Below, piece after piece: positions 33,515 to 42,177 of a DNA stretch of 62,108 nucleotides (the stretch's first letter is position 1; every line of letters begins with the position of its first letter). The stretch lies in NCBI GenBank assembly GCA_017387685.1, contig JAFOEU010000112.1, forward strand, positions 1 to 62,108, written 5' to 3'. Made by a program: the position numbers and the translations under genes. The notes beneath the pieces are model-generated. The model was not told the DNA's origin, did not search any database, and saw only the letters and a list, made by a program, of their open reading frames with translations. The DNA is from Clostridia bacterium. Its GTDB lineage: Bacteria > Bacillota > Clostridia > Oscillospirales > CAG-272.

Positions 33515-34624
33515 ATGAAAAGCGCACTTTTATTCAGAGAAAATCAAACACCAATTTTGGTATCAGCCAATGAAGTTTTAGAAGGCAAATATGATCCACA
33601 TGATGAATTTGTTGACCTCGACTATGAATTTAGAGTACAGTTTGTAAGAGCTGCAAAAAATGGCGGTGGACCTTATTTTAGATTGTATTATTCTTACGAA
33701 GATTACAAAAAATTATATCCCGAAAAAGCGGATAGATACCAAATCGTATGCAATATGCGACATTATCAAGAAAGTCAATGGCATGAAACTTGGAAACAAC
33801 ATTTTTCATCTTTTTGTAAAATTGAAAAATGTATAAAAAACTATTTAACAATGAAGTGGAAATTTGCTGATGCATATTACGAAGAAACCAAAACTTGTAT
33901 CGAGTTTCAACATTCGTATATTTCTTTTGACTTTGAAGAGCGTAACAAACACTATTCAGATCTTAACATCAAAACAATTTGGTTGTACGATCTTTCAAAA
34001 GCAAATGTTCGTAATGATGGAAAAGGGAATCTTGAAATCCTTGAAAATAACGCAAAAGGTTTTTTCCGAATTTCCGAAGTTCCGGAAAATCTGAGCAACT
34101 ATTTTGTGTATATTCAAGTTAAATCAGGAAAAATATATAGAGTACGTAAATTGTTTCGCCGAGAAAGCTCCGGAGAGCGAAAATCTACAATAAGATATTT
34201 TTTACCGGAAGAAGAATATACCAAAAGCGAATTTATCGAGGCGGTTCAAACCAATAATATAGGTAATAACATAAATAAAGCAAACACAACACCCGTAACC
34301 AATAATCAAGTCCAAAGAACCATAACCGTAGCACCGATAGCAGTACATCATACCAAAACTGAATTTTATCATAACGAAAAACCACGTAAATTACGCCAAC
34401 TGTGGAAGCCGTATTATTCATCAATGATAGTCGAAAATGTTATAGATAAATATACCATTCGAATTAATCGCGACTCCGAAAACAATATGTTTCGTGATTA
34501 TAGCAATGGTTGCATACAGTACGTTTATACCGATGGTAGAAACGAAAAACAATACCCTTTAAGTCATGATAAAGAAAATCGTGCTATTTGGCAGCTTGTT
34601 AAAGCAAATCTCAAAAAGCAATAA
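33515..34624 (+). CDS. CoiA-like nuclease-domain protein
   Basis: A 369-residue protein that is AT-rich compared with its flanks. Residues about 85-150 resemble the CoiA competence nuclease core: WHETWKQHF, then Ala-Asp119 in FADAYYEE and IEFQHSYISF (Glu130, Gln132) with EERNKHY, i.e. a likely PD-(D/E)XK-type site. The C-terminal 130 residues are unknown. CoiA acts in DNA uptake, but related domains also occur in defence loci. It lies 36 bases after the XRE gene and ends at a strong terminator; the three genes 32952-34624 look like a small transferred cassette. Confidence 0.62.
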   Translation: MKSALLFRENQTPILVSANEVLEGKYDPHDEFVDLDYEFRVQFVRAAKNGGGPYFRLYYSYEDYKKLYPEKADRYQIVCNMRHYQESQWHETWKQHFSSFCKIEKCIKNYLTMKWKFADAYYEETKTCIEFQHSYISFDFEERNKHYSDLNIKTIWLYDLSKANVRNDGKGNLEILENNAKGFFRISEVPENLSNYFVYIQVKSGKIYRVRKLFRRESSGERKSTIRYFLPEEEYTKSEFIEAVQTNNIGNNINKANTTPVTNNQVQRTITVAPIAVHHTKTEFYHNEKPRKLRQLWKPYYSSMIVENVIDKYTIRINRDSENNMFRDYSNGCIQYVYTDGRNEKQYPLSHDKENRAIWQLVKANLKKQ

Positions 34625-34653
34625 AAAATCGGCTCTCATCGAGCCGATTTTTT
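34623..34653. terminator. Bidirectional intrinsic terminator
   Basis: AAAAAATCGGCTC / GAGCCGATTTTTT with a 5-base loop between convergent genes. Confidence 0.92.
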
Positions 34654-35078
34654 CATTTATTGAGTATTCGCAAGGTATAGCCGTCCTGTTTTCCGCCGAA
34701 GAATTTATCGAGAACGGCGAGAAAGACCGCGTTATCCTCTGCCACGTGCGCAAACAAGGTCATCGACGAGCGAAGCTTTATATCGTCGGGGCTTCCCATA
34801 ACCGCGTAAGGATCGTTTTGCTCCAAACCGAGCAGGATCTCGCAAAGCTCGCGCAATCTCGCGCCGAGAACAGGATGCTCAAGGTACGCCCGCGCTTCAT
34901 TGATGTCGGCAATGCCGTAATATTGCGAATTATAGCTTCTGCCGAGTCCCCTCAGCTGCGGAAAGATGTACCACATCCAATGCGTTTGCTTTCTGCCCCT
35001 CTGAATTTCCCGAAGTGCGTGAGCATAGCTGAAGCTCTGCGCTTCAAGAAACCGCTCGAGATCGTAGTCCCTGTTCAT
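34653..35078 (-). CDS. DUF1810 family protein
   Basis: A 141-residue protein of the DUF1810 family. The family core is clear: the N-terminal DLERFLEAQ, then YAHALREIQRGRKQTHWMWYIFPQLRGLGRS and AYLEHPVLGARLRE, and the typical LRSSMTLFAHV. The function is unknown in the family. The ATG at 35078 lies one base after the TAA of the PHP gene, so the two are coupled; a longer reading from 35117 overlaps the PHP gene and is rejected. Confidence 0.9.
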   Translation of the reverse strand: MNRDYDLERFLEAQSFSYAHALREIQRGRKQTHWMWYIFPQLRGLGRSYNSQYYGIADINEARAYLEHPVLGARLRELCEILLGLEQNDPYAVMGSPDDIKLRSSMTLFAHVAEDNAVFLAVLDKFFGGKQDGYTLRILNK

Positions 35079-35079
35079 A

Positions 35080-35916
35080 TTACCAAAGATCCTTTTCCGC
35101 GATCTCGGAGAAATCACCCTCGGTGAATCCCGCCTCGCGAAGCCAAACCTCGACCTTTTCGCGCGCGTCGGGGTAGTTTTTGTGCGAATCCGAGCCGTAG
35201 GTCACGGGAATGCCCATTTCGAACATTTCGCGCAGATACTCTGCATACTGACGGCGGAATTTATCGGTTGCCTTGGGGGTGAGGAAGAAGTGCGAGTTGC
35301 ACTCGACGTATTTGCCGCTACGCTTGAGCTCATTTGCGATATCAAGCTTCATCGAGCGCGGAATGACGTAGAAATCCTCGTACCAAATGCCCTTTCCGTT
35401 ATACCAAGGATGACCGAGGATGGTGACTCTCTCGTCAGCGGCGAGGAACATCTGCTGACGGTACCACTCCTTGATGCAAGCGTCGAGATCGGGCTCGAGC
35501 TTTTTCGCGTTCGGGGAGTCAACTCTCCAATGCGACGCGCCGATGGCGTAGCGCACGCCGAGCTTGACGAGTTCCTCCTTCGAGCAAGCAAGCTCAATGT
35601 CGTAGGGCTTATCGCTCGCGGGCGGCTCATAGCCTTCACGCGTGCCGGTGATGGCAATATGGTCAAATTCGGGACGCTCGATAGGTGTCAGCTCAACGCC
35701 GAGCACCATAAAGGGATACTTTTTCTGCATCTCCTTAACACCCTTGACGGATGCGTGAAGGTCGCCGAGGAATTTTTCGTCATTGAAATTAGCGTGATCG
35801 GTAATACCAATGCGGCAAAGTCCCTGCTCCGTCGCCCTCTCTGCGATCAGCTCAAGCGGATTTTCCGCATCGTATGAATATTCACTGTGAATGTGCCAGT
35901 CGGATTTGATGATCAT
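35080..35916 (-). CDS. PHP-domain phosphoesterase (histidinol-phosphatase-like)
   Basis: A 278-residue PHP protein. Motifs: DWHIHSEYS at the N-terminus, IGITDHANF, VLGVELTP, IGASHW, ILGHPWY and YGSDSHK near the end, which together form the trinuclear metal site. It resembles histidinol-phosphatase HisJ, but no his genes are near, so another phosphate ester or nucleotide is as likely. Promoter at 35949-35977; the DUF1810 gene follows in the same operon. Confidence 0.9.
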   Translation of the reverse strand: MIIKSDWHIHSEYSYDAENPLELIAERATEQGLCRIGITDHANFNDEKFLGDLHASVKGVKEMQKKYPFMVLGVELTPIERPEFDHIAITGTREGYEPPASDKPYDIELACSKEELVKLGVRYAIGASHWRVDSPNAKKLEPDLDACIKEWYRQQMFLAADERVTILGHPWYNGKGIWYEDFYVIPRSMKLDIANELKRSGKYVECNSHFFLTPKATDKFRRQYAEYLREMFEMGIPVTYGSDSHKNYPDAREKVEVWLREAGFTEGDFSEIAEKDLW

Positions 35917-35948
35917 TATTGTGTACCGCCTTTCGGTGTTATATAAAA

Positions 35949-35977
35949 ATTATATCATAAAAATATATGGATTTCAA
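35949..35977 (-). promoter_or_regulatory. Promoter of the PHP-DUF1810 operon
   Basis: On the minus strand TTGAAA (35977-35972), 17 bases, TATAAT (35954-35949). Confidence 0.65.
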
Positions 35978-35995
35978 CGGTTTCTGAGAATTCTA

Positions 35996-36784
35996 TCATT
36001 TCAAGAAGCCGTAATCAGCCGCGCAACGTTTCAGTCCGTCCTCGACACTGCTGAATATCACGCCGCCTTTTCTCGCCTTATCGCAATTCATCCACAAATT
36101 GTGCCTCGGAGGCTGATCCTCGACGGTCAAGCTTTTGCCGATAGCCGACAGAAATCCCTCGGTTATCTCATACATAGATTTCGCCGTTTCGCTTCCGAAG
36201 TTATACGAACCGCCGGGGAGGCGAATGACGCTCGGCATATTTTCGGCCACCTCTTTGACGTACGTGATGCCTCTGTACTGCCGTGAGCTGAAGCAGACTG
36301 ATCCCTCGGCGTTGATGATATTCATAAAATAATTGGATTTTTTCAAATAATAATCGTACATCCACTCCGCGCGGAGCATAACGGCATCGGGATCGATTTC
36401 AAGCACGCGCCCCTCCATTTCGAGCTTATGCTCGGCATAGAGATTGCCCGGCTTCACTCGTTCTTCAAGGTAAGGGCCGTCCTCTTCCATTCCGCTGTAA
36501 ACCTGATCCGAGCTGAAGCATACGAGCTTGATGCCCCTTGATGCGCGGGCAAGATAGATGGGGATCTGCACGTTTGCAATATATGATGCCTCGGGATCCT
36601 TTTGACACGTACCAATATCCGAAATTGCGGCGGTATGCACGATCGTATCCGCGCCGCTTTCGGCAACTATACGCTTGACATCGTCCTTGGACGCCCCGCG
36701 CAAAGAAGGGCACGCAACAACGTCACGGCATATCTGCATTATCTTACTTCCGACAAATCCGCTCGCGCCCGTAACAAGTATCAT
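35996..36784 (-). CDS. NAD(P)-dependent epimerase/dTDP-4-dehydrorhamnose reductase-like
   Basis: A 262-residue short-chain (extended SDR) oxidoreductase. The nucleotide motif TGASGFVG is at residues 5-12, VHTAAISD follows, the catalytic Ser is in FSSDQVYSG, and YAEHK supplies the Tyr/Lys pair. It is closest in layout to RfbD/RmlD-type dehydrorhamnose reductases. The ATG at 36784 follows AAGGAGACGGATC. It is the last of three genes in an operon with a ferredoxin-type aldo/keto reductase and a PHP protein. The substrate is uncertain. Confidence 0.85.
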   Translation of the reverse strand: MILVTGASGFVGSKIMQICRDVVACPSLRGASKDDVKRIVAESGADTIVHTAAISDIGTCQKDPEASYIANVQIPIYLARASRGIKLVCFSSDQVYSGMEEDGPYLEERVKPGNLYAEHKLEMEGRVLEIDPDAVMLRAEWMYDYYLKKSNYFMNIINAEGSVCFSSRQYRGITYVKEVAENMPSVIRLPGGSYNFGSETAKSMYEITEGFLSAIGKSLTVEDQPPRHNLWMNCDKARKGGVIFSSVEDGLKRCAADYGFLK

Positions 36785-36795
36785 GATCCGTCTCC

Positions 36796-37803
36796 TTATT
36801 TGCCCATAACCTCTGCGGCTCTCTTCAGCATATCGCGGATCGGGAGATTGTAAGGACAGCGGGTTTCGCAAACGCCGCAATCGATGCAGTCGGATGCCGT
36901 TTTCGGCATACTTGAATAGCGGCTGAGCGCCCAATCCTTAAGATCGTAGCGGCTGTAATATCCCTCAAAGAGGAAAACGCCCGAGATATTGATACCCGCA
37001 GTGCAAGGCTGACAGTAATTGCATCTGCGGCAGAAATTCGTGCCGAGAGATTCCTTGATATCTGCAATCTTTTTCTGTTCCTCTGCATTCAGCGGTGACG
37101 TATTTGACGTTGCCGATACGTTCTGCGCGATCTCGGCAGCATCTGCCATTCCGGGTATGACCACGGTAACTGCGGGATTGCTGACGATAAATCTGATCGC
37201 GATCTCTGCATCCTCAATCGCGCCGCCCGCGAGGGGCTTCATACAGATAAATCCGATATTCTTTTCGGCACAGAGCGCGATCAGCTCCTCGCCCTGAGTT
37301 TCGACGATGTTGTAGGGGAACATAATAGTTTCCACCCACGGAAGATCAAGTGCATTTTTGAAAAGCTCGACCGAATGGAGCGTGATTCCGATATGCCCGA
37401 TCTTGCCCGCTGCCTTTGCCTCAAGAAGCGCCTCCAGCGCACCGCCCTCAGCTATTACCTTCTCAAGGTCTGCGGCACCGGGATTATGTACCTGATAAAG
37501 ATCGATGTAATTCGTGCGGAGATTATTAAGGCTTATATCAATATCCTTTGCCATCGCCTCCTTAGTGCGCGCCATACTCTTTGTAGCGAGAACGAAACGG
37601 TCGCGCACGCCCTCGAGCGCGTATCCGAGATATTCCTCGCTGACGGTATATCCGCGCGCGGTGTCGATGAAATTGACTCCCTCGTTTATCAGGTCGCCGA
37701 TCAGCCGCTTTGTGCCCTCGGCATCAATTTTCTGGATCGGTATGCCGCCAAAGCCGAGGCGCGATATTTTAAGTCCTGTTTTTCCTAAAATTTTATATTC
37801 CAT
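36796..37803 (-). CDS. Aldo/keto reductase with C-terminal 4Fe-4S domain
   Basis: A 335-residue aldo/keto reductase fused to an iron-sulfur domain. The AKR barrel shows LGFGGIPIQ, NFIDTARGYTVSEEYLG (catalytic Asp, Tyr), ATKSMARTK (Lys) and LYQVHNP (His). The C-terminus has CRRCNYCQPC and CIDCGVCETRCPYNLPI, i.e. two cysteine clusters for at least one 4Fe-4S centre, which suggests ferredoxin-linked rather than purely NADPH-linked reduction. It is common in anaerobic clostridia. It starts 15 bases after the PHP gene in the same operon. Confidence 0.93.
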   Translation of the reverse strand: MEYKILGKTGLKISRLGFGGIPIQKIDAEGTKRLIGDLINEGVNFIDTARGYTVSEEYLGYALEGVRDRFVLATKSMARTKEAMAKDIDISLNNLRTNYIDLYQVHNPGAADLEKVIAEGGALEALLEAKAAGKIGHIGITLHSVELFKNALDLPWVETIMFPYNIVETQGEELIALCAEKNIGFICMKPLAGGAIEDAEIAIRFIVSNPAVTVVIPGMADAAEIAQNVSATSNTSPLNAEEQKKIADIKESLGTNFCRRCNYCQPCTAGINISGVFLFEGYYSRYDLKDWALSRYSSMPKTASDCIDCGVCETRCPYNLPIRDMLKRAAEVMGK

Positions 37804-37818
37804 CTTATAACTCCCGAA

Positions 37819-38508
37819 TTATTCGTTTATAAAAACCGTATATTCATTGTTCTTCAATATTCTGACAAGATCGTCGTTGCAAGCAATTCGCTCCCTCGTT
37901 GCAATTCCCGCGCGACCCGCCGTGCCGACCTTGTGTCCGTCCGAGGCCGCAATGCAGGCTATTCCCCGCTCTTCCGCAAAAATACGCGCGCTCTCGTTCC
38001 ACTCGGGCTCGTTGCCCGCATTGTAAACCTCGATTCCATCGAGCAGATCAATGCATTCAAGGGGGAAGGGGTTTCTGATATAATCTCTGGCGCGGTACGG
38101 ATGCGCCTGATATACGAGTCCGCCCGCCGCGTGAACGACCTCGGCATATTTTTCCGCCGACGCCCTCTTAAGCTCGGGATGCAACTCTATAAGCTCGGGA
38201 GTGATGCCGTAGATCAATATCTCCCGCCCGTATCCGACATTCTCCTCAAGTCCGAAAAGCAGGTCGAAATCAACCGTTTGAGCGTATTCAAGACCGTAGA
38301 GATAGTCCTGACGGTAAGCGTCAACGAACTCCGCCCACGGGAGTTCTCTGTCGATTCGGTTATCGCCCGCGTAAAAATGGTTGGTGACCACCATTCCGCT
38401 GTACCCCTTCGCGATCAGATCGTCAATATGCTCGCGGATGTCCTTACCGCCGCCGCTGCAAGGGCAGGTGTGAACGTGCATTTCGTATTTATATATGTAG
38501 TCATTCAT
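37819..38508 (-). CDS. PHP-domain metal-dependent phosphoesterase
   Basis: A 229-residue PHP protein with YEMHVHTCPCSGG, VVTNHFY, LFGLEENV, YQAHPYRARD and AASDGHKVG as metal-binding motifs. It is distinct from the PHP at 35080. The ATG at 38508 is chosen because GTGAGG lies just upstream; a GTG 15 bases earlier would start inside that site. It is first in the operon with the aldo/keto reductase and the epimerase. Confidence 0.88.
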   Translation of the reverse strand: MNDYIYKYEMHVHTCPCSGGGKDIREHIDDLIAKGYSGMVVTNHFYAGDNRIDRELPWAEFVDAYRQDYLYGLEYAQTVDFDLLFGLEENVGYGREILIYGITPELIELHPELKRASAEKYAEVVHAAGGLVYQAHPYRARDYIRNPFPLECIDLLDGIEVYNAGNEPEWNESARIFAEERGIACIAASDGHKVGTAGRAGIATRERIACNDDLVRILKNNEYTVFINE

Positions 38509-38534
38509 ATCAGTGTACCTCACTTTACGGTATG

Positions 38535-38563
38535 ATTATACCACAATTTTGCTCCATAGTCAA
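38535..38563 (-). promoter_or_regulatory. Promoter of the PHP-AKR-epimerase operon
   Basis: On the minus strand TTGACT (38563-38558), 17 bases, TATAAT (38540-38535). Confidence 0.7.
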
Positions 38564-38577
38564 TGCTTTTAGAAGCA

Positions 38578-38612
38578 AAAACAAGGAGTGACGCGCGGTC
38601 GCTCCTTGTTTT
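38578..38612. terminator. Intrinsic terminator of gldA
   Basis: AAACAAGGAG / CTCCTTGTTT with an imperfect inner stem GACGCGCGGTC; on the minus strand the T-run follows. It lies just after the glycerol dehydrogenase stop. Confidence 0.75.
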
Positions 38613-38623
38613 ATCAATATAAA

Positions 38624-39724
38624 TTATACAACGTAAAGAAGATATCTTCCGTAAGCGTCGGCTGCCTTCATTGCGGCAACGACCTTCTCCGCGGTAACCT
38701 CGAAGGGCATATTGTGAATGGTCTCGCCCTCAACGGTTGCAGCCTTTGCAACTGCAAGAAGCTTCTCGTCGGTTACCTCGGTAACGCCGAGCTCGCCGAG
38801 TGTTACGGGAAGTCCTACCTCGATACAGAAGCTTACGATCTCGTCAAGCTCCTCAGTGGGTACGTTTTCGAGCATAAGCTGAGTGAGAACGCCGAAAGCA
38901 ACCTTTTCGCCGTGGTACATATGGTGGCACTCGGGAAGAACGGTCAGACCGTTGTGGATAGCGTGAGCCGCCGCAAGTCCGCCCGACTCAAATCCGATAC
39001 CCGAAAGGAGGGTGTTAGCCTCGATAACCTTCTCGACAGCCTCGGTGCAAGCGCCCGCCTCGAGAGCAAGCTTCGCCTTTACACCCTCTTCAAGAAGAGT
39101 GTTGAGGCAGAGCTCGGCAAGAGCCATAGCCGCACAGGTAACCTTACCGCCCGCGCAGGTGCCCGCGTCCTTCGCCTTGGTCGCGCGAGCCTCGTAGTAG
39201 GTTGCGAGAGCGTCGCCGATACCCGAAACGGTAAGACGTGCGGGAGAAGCCGCGATAATGGAGGTGTCCATAAGAACCATATTGGGGTTTGCGGGAAGCC
39301 AATGATATTCCTCGAAAACGCCCTCATCGGTGTAAATTACCGAAAGAGCCGAGCAGGGCGCATCGGTGGAAGCGATGGTGGGGCAGATAATAACGGGAGT
39401 CTTGCAAGCGTGCGCAACCGCCTTGGAGGTATCAAGGATCTTACCGCCGCCGATACCGATAACCATATCGCATCCGTTCGCCTTCATAACCTCGATAAGT
39501 CTGTTGATCTCGTTCCAGGAGCATTCGCCGTTAAAGTAGTCGTAAACCGCGCCGACCGCGCTCGCACCGAAGCTTGCCTCGAGGATCGCGCCGATTCTCT
39601 TGTAGCCCGAAGCGGTGATGACCACGAGAGCCTTTTTGCCGTAAGCCTTTGCGTAATCGGCGATCTTCGCCATCTCGCCCGCGCCCTGAACGTATTTGTT
39701 GGGACAAATAAGAATTTTTGCCAT
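38624..39724 (-). CDS. gldA: Glycerol dehydrogenase
   Basis: A 366-residue iron-type NAD-dependent alcohol dehydrogenase of the GldA family. Visible: KYVQGAGEM near the N-terminus, GIGGGKILDTSK for NAD binding, TIASTDAPCS, the metal ligand Asp in GIGDALATYYEARA, and histidines in AAHAIHNG and HGEKVAFG. It oxidises glycerol to dihydroxyacetone or the reverse. Glycerol could come from the GDPD products of this organism, but that link is inference. Monocistronic, with a consensus promoter at 39765-39793. Confidence 0.95.
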   Translation of the reverse strand: MAKILICPNKYVQGAGEMAKIADYAKAYGKKALVVITASGYKRIGAILEASFGASAVGAVYDYFNGECSWNEINRLIEVMKANGCDMVIGIGGGKILDTSKAVAHACKTPVIICPTIASTDAPCSALSVIYTDEGVFEEYHWLPANPNMVLMDTSIIAASPARLTVSGIGDALATYYEARATKAKDAGTCAGGKVTCAAMALAELCLNTLLEEGVKAKLALEAGACTEAVEKVIEANTLLSGIGFESGGLAAAHAIHNGLTVLPECHHMYHGEKVAFGVLTQLMLENVPTEELDEIVSFCIEVGLPVTLGELGVTEVTDEKLLAVAKAATVEGETIHNMPFEVTAEKVVAAMKAADAYGRYLLYVV

Positions 39725-39764
39725 TTTGATTTCTCCTTATTGTTTTATTAGATTTATTACGTTA

Positions 39765-39793
39765 ATTATATAACAGTTCCCGCCGCTTGTCAA
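39765..39793 (-). promoter_or_regulatory. Promoter of gldA
   Basis: On the minus strand perfect TTGACA (39793-39788), 17 bases, TATAAT (39770-39765). Confidence 0.75.
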
Positions 39794-39801
39794 GATATTT
39801 A

Positions 39802-42012
39802 TCACAAGGCGACGAAAATCTCATTTTCGCCCTCGGTGAGCGGGTAGTCGTTATCCTGCACGCGAAGGATCGCGGACGAGCCGCGCGGGATCGTGATCTT
39901 GAATCGCACGCCGCCCTCTTCCCTTTCGTATCCGACCGCTACCTTGCCGTTCGGTGTTTCCATACTTCCCGACATTCTGCCGAATTTCGATATCGCTACG
40001 GGGCTGATGATCATTTCCTTATATCCCGCCGACTCATTTGTCTGCCTGATGCCGAGGAGGTATTCAAAGAAGTACGCCACGGGCGCGCCGAACATCGGAT
40101 GGCAATGCGAACGGCTTCGGTTGCTGTCCCAATATTCGTGGAAGGTGGTCGCGCCGTTGCGGCGCCAATGCTCGTATCCCTGCGTGCCGTTATTGGTCAG
40201 GATATCGACCGCAAGCTCCGCGTCGCCGCGCTCAAACATCGTGCGGATAAGCACGTCGGTGGCAAAAATGCCCGTGTCAAAATATCCGAGCTTCTTGTAG
40301 TAGGAAAGCATATTGGTGTAGGTAGCCGAATTGCCGAGACCGAGATCGACCGCAAAGGAATTCGCACCCTGAACGTTCATAACGAAATTTCCGTCAAAGG
40401 TATTGAAATACGCGGCTTGGATAGCTTTCTTTCTCGTCGCGATCTTCTCGTCGTATTCCGCGACGTCGCTCTCCTTGCCGATTATCAGCGCGATCTCGCG
40501 CATCGTCTGCAAGGATTTCACCATAAAATAGGTGTTGACGTAGGGCGCGGGAATGATGACCTGCTGATTGTGCGAGGTGATATCGCGGTCGGAATAGAGG
40601 ATATTCGGGCCGCACCAATCGCCGAGGCACCACTCGCCCGCCTTGTCACTCGTAACAAGACCGAACTCGGAATGAGCCTCGAGGTAGTCGATATAGCGGC
40701 GCATATTGCCGTAATATTTGCGAAGAACGCCCTCGTCGCCGTAGTGCTTATAGAGCTGATAGGGCACCTCAACGATAGCACAGCCCCAACCGCCGGGACC
40801 GCCGCCGCTCCTGATATACGGCGCGGTGTACTGAATGTGACCGCTGAGCGTATCCTGACAGTCGCCAATGTCGCAGAGCCATTTTTCATAAAAGCTTCCG
40901 GCATCAAGCACCGAAAGCGCGGCGTGGCAGTTGAGCTGACCGTCGCCGGTATAGCCTCGGCGTTCAAGATGCGGACAATCGGACGGGTGACCCGTGTGCA
41001 TATTGCAAAGCATCGTATGGATGAAGGTCTTATAAGTCCAATTCAGCGTTTCGTTGTCGCACTCAAAGGTAGAGGACGCGGGCACGTCGGCATAGACGAC
41101 CTTGACACAACTCGGCACGGCATCGCCCTCAACCTCAAAATAACGGAAGCAGAACCAGGTGAAATCGGGCTGAACTGCGCGCTCCGAGCCGTCCGAGACC
41201 ACGGAAAAGCTCTGATTGTGGATATGCCTCGGATCAAGCCCGCCGTCAGCGTGCAGATCCTCCGCAAATCGTACCGTGACCGTCTCACCGCGCTTCGCGC
41301 GCAGACCGAGAACGGGATAGCCCGTCGTATTTTCTCCGCAATCGTAAATAATACCACGCTCGCCCTTGCCGACAACGGTTACGGGCAGCTCGCAAATAAG
41401 CTTATCGGCGGGGCAATCGGTGGATAAATACTCCGTGTCGAGATCCTCGGTCAGCGTAGCGTTTGCCCAACCGCTGTCGTCAACGTCAACACCGAACAGA
41501 TCGGCTTTTGCGGAATAATCGTGATTCTCGTATTTTGTGAAATCGTATTCCGAAACGTAGCTCTCCGAAATCCGGCAGTTTTCGTCCGAAATGAAGCACT
41601 TCTCCGTACCGTCCGCGCACTCCAAAGTGATGCAATATATCGCCTTCGGAAGTCCGAAAACGCGCGAACGGTGCGTGTACCATCCACCGCCGAAGTGAAT
41701 CGCGATGACGTTCTCTCCGGGGGTGGTGAACGATGTTATATCAAAGCTCGGAACGTAAACTCTGTGTCCCGCAAGCACCTCGCCCTTGGGATCGGCGGAA
41801 GCCTCAAAATCCGAGGAAAGCGGCAAGAAGGTATCGGGATTGATGCACTTGCCGTTTATATAGCACTTGAAAAAGCCAAGACCGAGCACGTTCAAAGTGA
41901 TCCTCTTGAAGTCCTCCGCGAAAAAATGACCGCGAAGAACCGAAAAGCTCTTCGGCTCTCTTTCAGCCTGCCCAACCCAAGCCGCATTTTTAAAAAAATA
42001 AGATCTGTCCAT
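39802..42012 (-). CDS. Alpha-L-rhamnosidase, GH78 family
   Basis: A 736-residue GH78-type enzyme. An N-terminal beta-sandwich (jelly-roll, LGLGFFKCYINGK, SFDITSF, NVIAIHFGGGWY) is followed by the (alpha/alpha)6 barrel with the family signature SDCPHLERRGYTGDGQ and GWGCAIVEVPYQLY, GEWCLGDWCGP, then the C-terminal HCHPMFGAPVAYFFEYLLG and a beta domain. It cleaves terminal alpha-L-rhamnose from glycans; without a signal peptide it acts on imported sugars. With GH127 it points to use of plant cell-wall side chains. The promoter is at 42046-42074. Confidence 0.92.
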   Translation of the reverse strand: MDRSYFFKNAAWVGQAEREPKSFSVLRGHFFAEDFKRITLNVLGLGFFKCYINGKCINPDTFLPLSSDFEASADPKGEVLAGHRVYVPSFDITSFTTPGENVIAIHFGGGWYTHRSRVFGLPKAIYCITLECADGTEKCFISDENCRISESYVSEYDFTKYENHDYSAKADLFGVDVDDSGWANATLTEDLDTEYLSTDCPADKLICELPVTVVGKGERGIIYDCGENTTGYPVLGLRAKRGETVTVRFAEDLHADGGLDPRHIHNQSFSVVSDGSERAVQPDFTWFCFRYFEVEGDAVPSCVKVVYADVPASSTFECDNETLNWTYKTFIHTMLCNMHTGHPSDCPHLERRGYTGDGQLNCHAALSVLDAGSFYEKWLCDIGDCQDTLSGHIQYTAPYIRSGGGPGGWGCAIVEVPYQLYKHYGDEGVLRKYYGNMRRYIDYLEAHSEFGLVTSDKAGEWCLGDWCGPNILYSDRDITSHNQQVIIPAPYVNTYFMVKSLQTMREIALIIGKESDVAEYDEKIATRKKAIQAAYFNTFDGNFVMNVQGANSFAVDLGLGNSATYTNMLSYYKKLGYFDTGIFATDVLIRTMFERGDAELAVDILTNNGTQGYEHWRRNGATTFHEYWDSNRSRSHCHPMFGAPVAYFFEYLLGIRQTNESAGYKEMIISPVAISKFGRMSGSMETPNGKVAVGYEREEGGVRFKITIPRGSSAILRVQDNDYPLTEGENEIFVAL

Positions 42013-42045
42013 TTATTTTCTCCCGCCTTTTGTGTCGTTATGATT

Positions 42046-42074
42046 ATTATAACATAATTGATATCGTTTTTCAA
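42046..42074 (-). promoter_or_regulatory. Promoter of the GH78 gene
   Basis: On the minus strand TTGAAA (42074-42069), 17 bases, TATAAT (42051-42046). Confidence 0.65.
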
Positions 42075-42117
42075 TCGTAATTTGCTAAAAAATCGGTTTT
42101 ACACCCAATGCAAAACA

Positions 42118-42148
42118 CAAAAGGAGTGGGACGGTCCCACTCCTTTTT
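42118..42148. terminator. Intrinsic terminator
   Basis: AAAAGGAGTGGGAC / GTCCCACTCCTTTT directly joined, flanked by A and T runs; it ends the D-aminoacylase transcript. Confidence 0.85.
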
Positions 42149-42177
42149 GAAACGGTATTAAATTCACGGTTCTGTTG

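Noticed and set aside
39787-41427. Open plus-strand frame of 546 codons
   Set aside because: It is a shadow of the GH78 gene on the opposite strand; it shows no domain and no ribosome site.
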